The notes below the pieces were generated by a model, which was not told where the DNA came from, ran no database searches, and saw only the letters and a program-made list of their open reading frames with translations. The position numbers and the translations under genes were made by a program. DNA of 64,000 nucleotides from an uncultured Chryseobacterium sp. (GTDB lineage Bacteria > Bacteroidota > Bacteroidia > Flavobacteriales > Weeksellaceae), in NCBI GenBank assembly GCA_913776245.1, contig CAJYLO010000031.1:62001-126000 (forward strand), given 5' to 3'. Shown here piece by piece: positions 46,157 to 55,468 of this stretch; positions within the stretch are counted from its first letter, which is position 1; each line of letters begins with the position of its first letter.

Positions 46157-49100
46157 TTACTCGCTTAGTTGCCCTTCGTATTTTTCAAGGTCTTTCTTAC
46201 CGCTTACTTTTTCCTGAAGGTACATAAATACCGCAAATAAGATCGGGATAAAGAACACTCCGAAAATAGTTCCGAACAACATTCCGCCGATGGCACCAAT
46301 TCCAATCGATTGATTACCTACTGCTCCGGCTCCAGTTGAAATTGCCAAAGGAATCAAACCAAAGATAAAGGCAAATGACGTCATCAAAATCGGACGGATT
46401 CTTTGCTTTGCTCCACTAATAGCGGCGTGACCAATGGTATAACCTTTCTTCCTGGCATCGAGAGCAAATTCTACAATCAGAATTGCATTTTTCGCCAATA
46501 GTCCAATCAGCATAATGAGTGAAATCTGGGTGTAAATGTTATTGGAACCACCAATCCAGGCACTGAACATCATCACTCCGGCTAAACCGACAGGTAATGA
46601 CAACATTACCGCAAATGGAAGCAGATAACTCTCATACTGAGCAGCTAAAAGAAAATAGACGAAGACGCAACATAAAATGAAGATATAAATTGTCTGGCTG
46701 CTGGAATTGACCTCTTCCCTGGTCAGTCCGGAATACTCGAAACCATAACCCTGAGGTAAAGTCTGCTTAGCCACTTCTTCCACAGCGTTGATGGCATCAC
46801 CGGAAGAGAATCCGGGATTCGGTGTTCCGTTTATTGAAATTGCCGTAAACAAATTGAATCGCCCGATCGCCTGAGGGCCGTAAACTCTTTTTGCCGTAAT
46901 GAATCTGCCAAGCGGTGCCATTTCACCATTTTTATTTCTGACCTGAACCTGGTTAAAACTTTCGACATTTTCCCTGTTTTCAAACGGCGCCTGGTAAATT
47001 ACTCTGTATTGCTTACCGAATAAATTGACATTGGAAGAGTAAATACCACCATAATAACCCTGCATTGTTCCCAATATATCCGAGACTGTAAATCCGGCAG
47101 CTTTAGTGGCAGCCACATCAATATCTATCATATACTGCGGATAATTCGGGTTAAAAGAGGTAAATGTTCTCTGGATCTCCGGACGCTGGTTCATCTTGTC
47201 AATAAAATCATTGGTCACTTTGGTAAGATCGCTTATGCTTCCGCCTTTCTGATCCTGAATCTGCAATTCAAAACCTGCAGCATTACCAAATCCTTGAAGC
47301 GTAGGTCTTCCGAAGAAAGTCATTTTTGCATCTTTGATTCCGGCTGTTTCCTTATATAATTTTGCTATGAAAGACTGGATATCCGATCCTTTCGCCGCCC
47401 TGTCTTTCCAGTCCTTCAGCTTTACAATCAGCATCCCGTTATTAGACCCGCTACCGCTGATCATCCCTCTTCCCGAAACCTTGAATATGTGAAGCACTTC
47501 CGGCTGTTTTTCCACAATTTTTTCAACCTTTGCCATCACTTCTTTGGTTCGGTTTTCATTGGACCCGATCGGTAATGAAATATCCATAAAAACACCGCCC
47601 ATATCTTCACTCGGAACAAAGGACTTCGGCGTTGTATTCATCAGCCAGGCAAAAATCCCTACAAAAACCACTAATCCTGCAAAAGCCATCCATTTTTTTC
47701 TAAGAAGAAAAAGAACACCTCTTGAATACCGTTTTACAAAAGCATCAAAAATGATATTAAAATTGGTAAAAAACCGTTGAATAAAATTCTGCTTCTTCTC
47801 TTCGTGGGAATGAGGCTTTAAAAAAATAGCACAGAGCGCAGGACTTAATGTCAAAGCATTAACAGCAGAAAGAACGATTGAAATTGCTAATGTTAATCCA
47901 AATTGTTTATAAAAAACACCAGCCGAACCCGTGATGAAGCTTACCGGGATAAATACTGCTGCCATTACCAACGTTATACTGATAATCGCACCGCTGATCT
48001 CATTCATTGCATTGACAGAAGCTTTCAGCGGAGATTTTTCTCCCTGTTCAAGCTTACTGTGAACTGCTTCTACCACAACAATGGCATCATCCACCACAAT
48101 TCCTACTGCTAAGATTAATGCGAATAGTGTTAATAAATTGATGGTAAATCCAAAAATATCAAGAAAGAAAAACGTTCCCACAATAGCTACCGGAACTGAA
48201 ATGGCAGGAATCAATGTTGAACGCCAGTCCTGAAGAAACAAGAATACAACGATAAATACAAGAATAAATGCTTCAAACAATGTATGAATTACCTTCTCAA
48301 TAGAAGCATCCAAAAAGTCATTGGCATTAACCAACGCTACATATTTCACCCCTTTCGGAAATGATTCCTGGGCTTTATCTAAAACCGCTATCGACTGATT
48401 AATAACATCCTGCGCATTGGAACCCGCAGTCTGCGCAACTGCCATACCAATAGCCGGATGACCGTCCGTAACGCTGCTTCCGGTGTAATCCTGAGCGCCG
48501 AGCTCAATTCTTGCAACATCTTTCAGCTTAAGGATCTGACCGTTTTCAGTCGCTTTGATAATGATATTATCAAATTCAGGAATCTCCGTTAACCTACCTT
48601 TATACTTGAGCGTATAGCGGAAGCTCTGGTCACTTTCATCACCCAAACTTCCTGGCGCTGCCTCAATATTCTGCTCTGCAAGAACGGTATTAATATCAGA
48701 CGGAACCAATCCGTAAGCCGCCATTTTATTCGGATCAAGCCAGATTCTGACGGAATAATCCTTATTACCAAAAACCGTCACATCACCAACGCCGGTTACC
48801 CGTTTGATCTGAGGTATGATATTAATGCTTGCATAATTCTGAAGAAAGGTCATATCATACGCTGGATTTTCGCTGTATAGTGAAAAAATCAAAACGTTGG
48901 AACTCTGTCTTTTGGTAGTTGTAACTCCGGCTCTTGTCACTTCTGCCGGTAATAAAGGTGTAGCCCTGGAAACCCTGTTCTGTACATTGACCGCAGCAAT
49001 ATCAGGATTGACGCCCTGTTTGAAATAAACGGTAACGGAACCGGAACCATCATTGGTCGCAGAAGATGTCATATAAGTCATTCCTTCCACACCATTGATC

Positions 49101-49303
49101 TGCTCTTCTAGCGGAACAATGACACTTTTCAGGATAACATCCGCATTGGCACCCTGATAACTCGCACTGACAACCACCGTGGGCGGTGCAATGTCCGGAT
49201 ATTGTGAGACCGGCAGCGACACAATTCCCAAAACACCAAGAATAACAATGATGATGGAAATTACAGTGGATAAAACCGGACGTTCTATAAATTTTTTAAA
49301 CAT
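46157..49303 (-). CDS. RND efflux permease, HAE1 (AcrB/MexB) family
   Basis: This 1048-residue inner-membrane proton antiporter has 12 helices and two large periplasmic loops. It starts MFKKFIERPVLSTVISIIIV, and helix 4 carries the adjacent Asp pair in AVGIVVDDAIVVVEAV that relays protons. Full AcrB length with no frameshift. It exports hydrophobic drugs, dyes or bile-like compounds; the specific substrate cannot be told. Confidence 0.96.
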   Translation of the reverse strand: MFKKFIERPVLSTVISIIIVILGVLGIVSLPVSQYPDIAPPTVVVSASYQGANADVILKSVIVPLEEQINGVEGMTYMTSSATNDGSGSVTVYFKQGVNPDIAAVNVQNRVSRATPLLPAEVTRAGVTTTKRQSSNVLIFSLYSENPAYDMTFLQNYASINIIPQIKRVTGVGDVTVFGNKDYSVRIWLDPNKMAAYGLVPSDINTVLAEQNIEAAPGSLGDESDQSFRYTLKYKGRLTEIPEFDNIIIKATENGQILKLKDVARIELGAQDYTGSSVTDGHPAIGMAVAQTAGSNAQDVINQSIAVLDKAQESFPKGVKYVALVNANDFLDASIEKVIHTLFEAFILVFIVVFLFLQDWRSTLIPAISVPVAIVGTFFFLDIFGFTINLLTLFALILAVGIVVDDAIVVVEAVHSKLEQGEKSPLKASVNAMNEISGAIISITLVMAAVFIPVSFITGSAGVFYKQFGLTLAISIVLSAVNALTLSPALCAIFLKPHSHEEKKQNFIQRFFTNFNIIFDAFVKRYSRGVLFLLRKKWMAFAGLVVFVGIFAWLMNTTPKSFVPSEDMGGVFMDISLPIGSNENRTKEVMAKVEKIVEKQPEVLHIFKVSGRGMISGSGSNNGMLIVKLKDWKDRAAKGSDIQSFIAKLYKETAGIKDAKMTFFGRPTLQGFGNAAGFELQIQDQKGGSISDLTKVTNDFIDKMNQRPEIQRTFTSFNPNYPQYMIDIDVAATKAAGFTVSDILGTMQGYYGGIYSSNVNLFGKQYRVIYQAPFENRENVESFNQVQVRNKNGEMAPLGRFITAKRVYGPQAIGRFNLFTAISINGTPNPGFSSGDAINAVEEVAKQTLPQGYGFEYSGLTREEVNSSSQTIYIFILCCVFVYFLLAAQYESYLLPFAVMLSLPVGLAGVMMFSAWIGGSNNIYTQISLIMLIGLLAKNAILIVEFALDARKKGYTIGHAAISGAKQRIRPILMTSFAFIFGLIPLAISTGAGAVGNQSIGIGAIGGMLFGTIFGVFFIPILFAVFMYLQEKVSGKKDLEKYEGQLSE

Positions 49304-49379
49304 AATTTTTAGACTGGAAGAAAAAGATGAGAGAGGAAAGATTAAAATCCAATCTTCTATCTTTCAAATTAAACTAAGA

Positions 49380-50528
49380 CTACTTTTTGCTGATAGCGCT
49401 TTGTAAGGTTACCTCTTTCGGAACCACCTGAGTGTCATCTTTCAGAAGACCCACACCTTCCACTACCACTTTGTCACCTTGCTTAAGGCCGGAAGTTACA
49501 GCATAAGTCAGTCCGTCCGGAAGTTCTTCGGTTTTGATTTCAACAGATTTGACTTTATTATCCTTACCGATAATATAGGTAAACACTTTCCCCTGCAATT
49601 CGTAGGTTGCAGATTGTGGAATAATGATAACATTCTCCAGGCTGTTCGGTAATTGTATCGTTGCGCTGTAGCCGCTTCTCAGCAATCCGTTCGGATTCGG
49701 GAAAGTGGCCCGCATTGAAAATGATCCCGTATTAGGATCTACCAAACCACTTATCGATTCTATTTTTCCTTTCTGGTCATACTTGCTGCCGTCTGACAGA
49801 ACCAAATCTACCAAAGGAGAATTTTTGATTTTGTCCTGAATCGTAGCACCTGTAGAGTGTTTGAAGAATTCCAGCTGCTGTTTTTCATTAATTGAAAAAT
49901 AAGCGAATATTTTTGAAACGTTTGAAACTGTTGTAAGAGGTTGCGATGTGGCACTGCTGATGTAACTTCCTGCTTTGAAGGGAAGCGTTCCGACAACGCC
50001 GCTAACCGGACTGAAAATCTTAGTATAACCCTGGTTTACCTGCGCATTAGTTAGTTGAGCCTGAGTTTCTGCCAAAGCGGCCTTTGCAGATTTGAGCGCT
50101 AATTCCGCGGCCTGCAGCTCGTAAGCGGAGATGATTTTTTTATCTACCAAAGGTTTTGTTTTGGTGACCTGCATCTGTGCCGTTGCTACCTGAGCTCTTG
50201 CACTATTGACGCTGGCTTGTGCTGCCAGAACCGACTGTTCATACTGCGGGTTTCTTATCAGGAAGAGAAGTTGTCCCTTATTCACCTGACTGCCTTCGTC
50301 CACGAAAATCTTTTCCACAAAACCATCAATTTTTGGCCGAATCTCAACATTCTGAATCCCTTCCAGTCTGGCCGGATATTGCGTCATATTTTCAGCGGGG
50401 CCGCTTTTAGCAACGATATATTGGTATGGCTGTGGCGGTAGTTCTTTTTTGTCATCTTTCTTCTCAGCCTTGGAACAAGCCGTCAAAATACCTAAAACAA
50501 CAAAAAAGCTAAGCGCGATATTCCTCAT
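49380..50528 (-). CDS. RND efflux periplasmic adaptor (AcrA/MexA family)
   Basis: This 382-residue lipoprotein (FFVVLGILTACSK, Cys19) has the adaptor layout: lipoyl half FVDEGSQVNKGQLLFLI, an alpha-hairpin (about 100-170), second lipoyl half KIFSPVSGVVG, and beta-barrel domains. It bridges the pump and outer-membrane channel. First gene of the operon; no TetR or MarR regulator gene is adjacent, which is unusual for such operons in this group. Confidence 0.95.
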   Translation of the reverse strand: MRNIALSFFVVLGILTACSKAEKKDDKKELPPQPYQYIVAKSGPAENMTQYPARLEGIQNVEIRPKIDGFVEKIFVDEGSQVNKGQLLFLIRNPQYEQSVLAAQASVNSARAQVATAQMQVTKTKPLVDKKIISAYELQAAELALKSAKAALAETQAQLTNAQVNQGYTKIFSPVSGVVGTLPFKAGSYISSATSQPLTTVSNVSKIFAYFSINEKQQLEFFKHSTGATIQDKIKNSPLVDLVLSDGSKYDQKGKIESISGLVDPNTGSFSMRATFPNPNGLLRSGYSATIQLPNSLENVIIIPQSATYELQGKVFTYIIGKDNKVKSVEIKTEELPDGLTYAVTSGLKQGDKVVVEGVGLLKDDTQVVPKEVTLQSAISKK

Positions 50529-50844
50529 AAATACTTATTTTTTAGATCTATTTTCAAACAAACGTTCAAATTTATATATTATAAATAAAATAGACCTTAT
50601 GTTATTAATAATAAAATCTATCAAATATAATTAACAAAAACTATTATTATTGAAATTCAGAGAATTAAAAAATAATTTTAAAGAATATTTAACACATATT
50701 TATCAAACATTTGTTTGAACGGAATGTTAAAAATTAATTTGAAATAATTAATATCTGAAAGTAGTTCTTAGTTGATGTATTAATAATTTAATTTTGAAAA
50801 TGTAACATTTTTCAATGTAAAATTGTCATTAATAAAATGAAAAT
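50529..50844. other. 316-bp divergent intergenic region: efflux promoter with possible operator
   Basis: On the minus strand TAAATTTG (50574-50567) fits a -7 element for the efflux operon, 39 bp from the adaptor start. It overlaps TTTGAACGTTTGTTTGAA (50554-50572 region, minus strand); related TTTGTTTGAACG words recur at 50709-50720. These A/C-rich halves look like TetR-type operator DNA. The rest is AT-rich. Confidence 0.45.
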
Positions 50845-52116
50845 ATGAAATCAAGACTTATTTTTTTCTGCATATTAATTTATATCTCATCAAGTGCGCA
50901 ATCCAATAAAAAGTATCAAAGTTTAATCGCTCAAGCCGGTTTATTACATCTTCAAAAAAATCCTGAAAAAGCAGTTCAACTCTACGAAAAGGCTTTCGAA
51001 ATACAACAACCTGATGCGCTTACAGCCTATAAAGCAGCTGGAATATATTCTTTAAATCACGATTCGGAACAAGCTTTCCAATATTTGAGAACATCTTTAT
51101 GTTCCGGCTGGACTGAAGCCGATTGGTTGTTATTCGACCCTTATTTTGATTATTTGAGAACTAACAATCCAGAAAAATGGAAAGAAATAGAATCGATTGC
51201 TATTGCTCAGGAAAAGCAATATGAAAAGAAATTAAAGCTTCCTGCATTGAGAAAAGAAATCAATCTAATGTGCTTGAATGACCAAAAACTCAGATATAAA
51301 AAATCACAAAATAAAGACGAAAGCTTAGACAACACAATCGACCAACAAATCAATGAAGCAGATTCATTCAATTTAATTCAGGTAAAAAAAATCGTCACGC
51401 AAAATGGCTGGCCAAAAATATCGGATATTGGAAAAGAGGGACAAAATAATCTTTGGCTGATTGTTCAGCACGCTGACCAAGATGTTCTATTTCAAAAAGA
51501 AGCTTTGTCAGAAATGGAAAAATTAATCGGAACAAAAGAGCTTAATATGGAAAATTACGCATTTCTATATGATAGGGTTCAATGCAACTTGAATTATAAA
51601 CAATTGTACGGGACGCAGGTAATTTGGTCAAAAAATGGAGAAGCATCTGGTTTCAGACCAATGACGCGAGAGGATTTAGCGAATGAAAGAAGAGAAAAAA
51701 TGGGACTTGAACCTTTAGAAATCTATTCTTTGATTTATGGATTTTCTTATCAACCTATCGACGCAAGAGAATCTGCAAAAAGAGATTCAGCTTACAATTC
51801 ACAAGTTAAAAAATTGCTTAATAATGCCAAGAAAGCTTACAAAGCAAAAGATTTTCAAAAGACTTATGATGATTACAACACCGCTTCTACTTTCCTTGGC
51901 GGAATGAGTAACAATGACAACTTCGAAGCTTCGATTTTGTTTTCCAAAATCGCGGAAATTGACAAAGATGAAAAGTATAAAGGTATTGCTTTGGACTTTT
52001 TAGATTTACTATATCTCCGAGGAAAATTAAGCAAAACTCAGCTTCTAAAACAATCAGATTTCAAGATATTACATCAGGAACATAGGTGGATTGATTTGGT
52101 GAAGAAATTAGATTAA
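50845..52116 (+). CDS. secreted DUF6624-like protein with TPR-like repeats
   Basis: This 423-residue protein has a signal peptide (LIFFCILIYISSSAQ), TPR-like helices (about 25-75: QKNPEKAVQLYEKAFEIQ) and a central domain (about 130-275) with IVTQNGWPKISDIG and LWLIVQHADQD, features of DUF6624 as I know it. A further TPR-like stretch is at about 325-400. Function unknown; a periplasmic scaffolding or peptide-binding role would fit. It ends 9 bp from the convergent methyltransferase gene. Confidence 0.8.
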   Translation: MKSRLIFFCILIYISSSAQSNKKYQSLIAQAGLLHLQKNPEKAVQLYEKAFEIQQPDALTAYKAAGIYSLNHDSEQAFQYLRTSLCSGWTEADWLLFDPYFDYLRTNNPEKWKEIESIAIAQEKQYEKKLKLPALRKEINLMCLNDQKLRYKKSQNKDESLDNTIDQQINEADSFNLIQVKKIVTQNGWPKISDIGKEGQNNLWLIVQHADQDVLFQKEALSEMEKLIGTKELNMENYAFLYDRVQCNLNYKQLYGTQVIWSKNGEASGFRPMTREDLANERREKMGLEPLEIYSLIYGFSYQPIDARESAKRDSAYNSQVKKLLNNAKKAYKAKDFQKTYDDYNTASTFLGGMSNNDNFEASILFSKIAEIDKDEKYKGIALDFLDLLYLRGKLSKTQLLKQSDFKILHQEHRWIDLVKKLD

Positions 52117-52125
52117 GTCGAAAAT

Positions 52126-52893
52126 TTACCTTTTTCTCACCACAGGAAGAATCTCATTTTTATTAAGCCCAAATCTTTTGATATCAGCTTCAGAGAATTT
52201 TTGAGAATAGAAATTGATATCAGCTTCAAAACCAACGCTTCTCAGACGGTCAAAATAGTCCATTCCGTACCAGCGAACGTGGTCGTACTGCCCGAAATGT
52301 TTCTGACGTTCTTTCGGGTCTGTGATAGTAAAATCTTCGTAAGTTTCTTGCAGTGAATTTTTCATCGGAACCTGAACGATGCCCCAACCACCGGATTTCA
52401 TCACACGATAAAGCTCGGACATTGCCTTTCTGTCATCAACAATATGTTCCAGAACGTGATTACAGATGATTACATCAAAACTATTTTCTTCAAATGGTAA
52501 ATCCAGAATATCTGCTTTCACATCCACAATCGGTGAAAACAAATCGGCAGATGTGTAATCCAGATTTTTCATCTTCTTGAACCTGCGAAGAAACTCCTGC
52601 TCCGGCGCAATATGAAGAACTTTTAAATGGTCTTTAAAAAAACTGGTCTCGTTCTGAAGATAAAGCCACATTTGGCGGTGTCTTTCCAAAGACAAAGTTC
52701 CAGGCGATAACGCATTCGCACGCTGTTTCCCATAGCCATAAGGCAGAAATTTGCGGTAAGATTTCCCGTCAATCGGGTCGGTGAAATTATTTCCTTTGAA
52801 AAACAGAACAATCAGCGGACGCAAAAATAAGCTCAGATTAATAAGCATTGGTCTCGGAATAGCGTTCAGCAGAAATTTTGCAATTTTTTTCAA
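52126..52893 (-). CDS. class I SAM-dependent methyltransferase (UbiE/Methyltransf_11 type)
   Basis: This 255-residue protein has a Rossmann core with strand FDVIICNHVLEHI (about 138-150) and LYRVMKSGGWGIVQVP, the Methyltransf_11 signature. Motif I is weak (VLHIAPEQEFLRRF), as in the group that methylates polymer-linked or lipid substrates. An N-terminal hydrophobic helix (about 10-32) suggests membrane association. It is 24 bp downstream of map and probably co-transcribed. Confidence 0.88.
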   Translation of the reverse strand: MKKIAKFLLNAIPRPMLINLSLFLRPLIVLFFKGNNFTDPIDGKSYRKFLPYGYGKQRANALSPGTLSLERHRQMWLYLQNETSFFKDHLKVLHIAPEQEFLRRFKKMKNLDYTSADLFSPIVDVKADILDLPFEENSFDVIICNHVLEHIVDDRKAMSELYRVMKSGGWGIVQVPMKNSLQETYEDFTITDPKERQKHFGQYDHVRWYGMDYFDRLRSVGFEADINFYSQKFSEADIKRFGLNKNEILPVVRKR

Positions 52894-52917
52894 AGTAGGA
52901 ATTTGAAATTAGTTCAA

Positions 52918-53727
52918 TTAAAAATCAACCTGAAAAGCTTTTTCCTCATCAGATTTAATTCCTAAAGCTTCGTAAATATAATCGTAAGTCGAAAGCAAAA
53001 CGGGTTTTCCATTATAAATGCAAACATCGTGTTCAAAGTGTGCAGACGGTTGATTATCCAAAGTTGTAACTGTCCAGCCGTCATTATGGAACTTTACTTT
53101 CTCTGTCCCCAGATTAATCATCGGTTCAATAGCCAGGCAGATTCCATCTTTCAATACTTTTCCGCTTCCGGTTTTTCCGTAATTAGGAACCTGCGGATCC
53201 TCGTGCATTTGCCTTCCGACACCGTGCCCAACCAGTTCTCTCACCACACCATAACCTTCTTTTTCGCAATGCTTTTGGATCGCGCTGGAAATATCACCAA
53301 CCCGTTTTCCTCTGACACATTGCTCGATGCCTTTATACAAAGATTCTTTGGTAACTCTCAATAATTTCTTGACCTCATCAGAAACCTCTCCCACCTCAAA
53401 AGTGTAAGCGTGATCACCAACGAAACCGTTCCAGAAAACACCGCAGTCTACAGAAAGAATCGTTCCTTCTTCAATTGGACTAGCGTTCGGAATACCGTGG
53501 ACAACCTGTTCGTTTGGAGAAATACAAAGCGAAGCCGGAAAACCGCCATATCCAAGAAACGCCGGTTCTGCGTCGTGATCTTTTATAAAATCGTAAGCTA
53601 ATTTATCCAGATAAAGTGTCGTAACACCCGGCTTGATTTCTTTTGCCAACATACCCAAAGTCTGGGACACCAATCTTGCACTTTGCTTCATCAGCCGAAG
53701 CTCGTCTATATTTTTGAGTTGAATCAT
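52918..53727 (-). CDS. map: methionine aminopeptidase type I
   Basis: This 269-residue metalloenzyme removes the initiator Met from nascent proteins. Metal ligands are visible in SVDCGVFWNGFVGDHAYTF (two Asp), GHGVGRQMHEDPQVPNYG (His), AIEPMI (Glu) and FEHDVCIY (Glu). Length is that of the short type Ia enzymes. The gene leads an operon with the methyltransferase. Confidence 0.97.
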   Translation of the reverse strand: MIQLKNIDELRLMKQSARLVSQTLGMLAKEIKPGVTTLYLDKLAYDFIKDHDAEPAFLGYGGFPASLCISPNEQVVHGIPNASPIEEGTILSVDCGVFWNGFVGDHAYTFEVGEVSDEVKKLLRVTKESLYKGIEQCVRGKRVGDISSAIQKHCEKEGYGVVRELVGHGVGRQMHEDPQVPNYGKTGSGKVLKDGICLAIEPMINLGTEKVKFHNDGWTVTTLDNQPSAHFEHDVCIYNGKPVLLSTYDYIYEALGIKSDEEKAFQVDF

Positions 53728-53744
53728 TTTTATTTAGATATTCA

Positions 53745-53800
53745 GATAATAGACGAATAGAAAATAGACACCAAAGTCTATCATCTATTCGTCTATTATC
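53745..53800. repeat. perfect 16-bp inverted repeat between map and HAD gene
   Basis: GATAATAGACGAATAG (53745-53760) and its exact reverse complement (53785-53800) enclose 24 bases with a smaller nested repeat (TAGAC / GTCTA). It can form a long hairpin in either transcript and probably ends transcription of the HAD gene and/or insulates map. The repeated TAGACGAATAG word suggests a dispersed element. Confidence 0.7.
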
Positions 53801-53815
53801 TATTTGTCTTCTTTA

Positions 53816-54250
53816 TTACCAGAATAATCCTTTTTTCTTTTCTTTTTTCATTTTGGAGTAAGCGAGCACTTCCCCGCCTGCAACCTGAAACTCTATTCTT
53901 TCATTGATAATCTGGTAGATCTCTCCCCAGCCAGGGAATCCTCCCAGGTTTCTGTCATCAATAAAAAGATCTGCATCGATTTTTCTGGATTGGGTTTCCG
54001 AATCAAAAATCTCACCCTCAAAACTCGAATTGACTGCATAAAACTCCAGTCCATTTTTTCTACAGAATTCTACAGCGTCTTCTAGAGATTTTCCGTGACG
54101 GTACGTCCAGAGAATCAGTCTGTAACCTTCGCCCTGAAGTTTTTTTAAAGTTTCAAAAGCAAATGTTTTTGCTTTTCCAATTCCCGGATATGCATCTTCT
54201 ACGATGGTTCCGTCAAAATCGATTGCCAGTTTTTTGTTGCTTTTTATCAT
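53816..54250 (-). CDS. HAD-superfamily hydrolase, BT0820-like
   Basis: This 144-residue protein begins with the HAD motif I LAIDFDGTIVEDA (nucleophile Asp11, Asp13), motif II-like LILWTYRHG and motif III/IV FIDDRNLGG. It is a compact, cap-less phosphatase of the BT_0820 group. Substrate unknown. The C-terminal tail is Lys-rich. Single gene between hairpins. Confidence 0.9.
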   Translation of the reverse strand: MIKSNKKLAIDFDGTIVEDAYPGIGKAKTFAFETLKKLQGEGYRLILWTYRHGKSLEDAVEFCRKNGLEFYAVNSSFEGEIFDSETQSRKIDADLFIDDRNLGGFPGWGEIYQIINERIEFQVAGGEVLAYSKMKKEKKKGLFW

Positions 54251-54326
54251 TTGATTTTTAAATAAACATTAAAACGTGCAAATATACGAAATAATAAAAA
54301 GTGAGTTTGGAATATTTTATAATAAA

Positions 54327-54353
54327 AAAGTGCACCGTTTTTGGTACACTTTG
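54327..54353 (-). terminator. terminator of the acyl-ACP desaturase gene
   Basis: AAAGTGTACC and GGTGCACTTT form a 10-bp stem with one mismatch around AAAAAC, followed by TTTATT on the minus strand, just after the stop codon. Confidence 0.8.
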
Positions 54354-54361
54354 GTATTGAT

Positions 54362-55339
54362 TTAGCTTTTAACCCATTTGAAACTATAAGGCAACTGCGG
54401 TGTTGCAATCCTGTCGGATATTCTCTGTAACCTGTCAGGGAGTTTCATCAGATAATCTCTTGCACGTTCCGCTTTGTCACTCAGGTTTTTGATGCCTTCT
54501 ATCTTCCACTCATCCAAAAGATCTTTAAGAATATTGATATAATCCTGCCCTGTATAAACCATAGCACGTTGGGCAGCATCAGAAAAATGCTCCCAAAGCT
54601 CGCCGGCTTTTTGCCCGGATTCTCTCAGAAGATGTGCCGGCATTACAATTTTTCTTCGCATCATATCTTCAAAAGCAAGCATCATTCCGCTGGCATCCAT
54701 TTCAAAAATCCTAGCTGAGAAATCTTTGTAAGCTTTGGCGTGTCTGGCTTCATCGGCAGCAATCACACCGCACATCTGCGCCAGTTTTTTATTGCCGGAC
54801 TGTTTTGCCAACGTCCCTACTCTTCTGTGAGAGATATTGGTTGCTGTTTCCTGAAAACTGGTATAAACGAAATTTTTATATGGATCTGAGCTGGTGCCGA
54901 TATCAAAGCCATCATTGATCAAATGATGAGTTGTGATTTCCATCTCGCGCATATTGACTCGTCCGCACAGATAAAGGTATTTTCCTAAAAGATCACCGTG
55001 ACGGTTTTCTTCAGCAGTCCACGCTCTCACCCACTGTGTCCAGCCTGTTTTCTTTTCCTGATCCACGCCTTCCAGGCCCATCAGCCAGGACTCGTAAGTT
55101 GGCAATGCTTCTTCTGTAATGCAATCACCAATCAGTGTTACAAAAAGATCATACGGCATTTCTCTGGCAAATGTCTGCAGTTCCTCGATTTCTTCCTTGA
55201 AATTTTCCCCTGAACTGTCCGGAAGAAAATCCGAAGGTTGCCAAATTTTTTCTATCGGAGTAAGATATGAGCTGATAAACTCGTCCATATTCTGCTCCAA
55301 AGTTTTCATCACTTCTAACTGTAACTCTTTCTCGTGCAT
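54362..55339 (-). CDS. acyl-[acyl-carrier-protein] desaturase
   Basis: The start is placed at the ATG at 55339 (MHEKELQLEVMK); codons before it are TTG. The 325-residue diiron enzyme has the two ferritin-like metal motifs EENRH (110-114) and DEARH (196-200) with further Glu in TITEEALPTYES and FQETATNISHRR. It introduces a double bond into acyl-ACP, in the plant stearoyl-ACP desaturase family, allowing membrane fluidity control. Monocistronic with a terminator. Confidence 0.94.
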   Translation of the reverse strand: MHEKELQLEVMKTLEQNMDEFISSYLTPIEKIWQPSDFLPDSSGENFKEEIEELQTFAREMPYDLFVTLIGDCITEEALPTYESWLMGLEGVDQEKKTGWTQWVRAWTAEENRHGDLLGKYLYLCGRVNMREMEITTHHLINDGFDIGTSSDPYKNFVYTSFQETATNISHRRVGTLAKQSGNKKLAQMCGVIAADEARHAKAYKDFSARIFEMDASGMMLAFEDMMRRKIVMPAHLLRESGQKAGELWEHFSDAAQRAMVYTGQDYINILKDLLDEWKIEGIKNLSDKAERARDYLMKLPDRLQRISDRIATPQLPYSFKWVKS

Positions 55340-55421
55340 CAACAAATAATAATTTTAAGTCCGTAAAGATACGACAAAATAATATTATTCATTGCATAAC
55401 GACCTGAAATTTAACATAAAA

Positions 55422-55451
55422 TAAGACCTGAACATCATTATTCAGGCCTTA
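55422..55451 (-). terminator. terminator of the T9SS protein gene
   Basis: TAAGACCTGAA (55422-55432) and TTCAGGCCTTA (55441-55451) form an 11-bp stem with one mismatch, ending in TTTTATG on the minus strand. Confidence 0.75.
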
Positions 55452-55468
55452 TAAAAAAATCTGTATGA

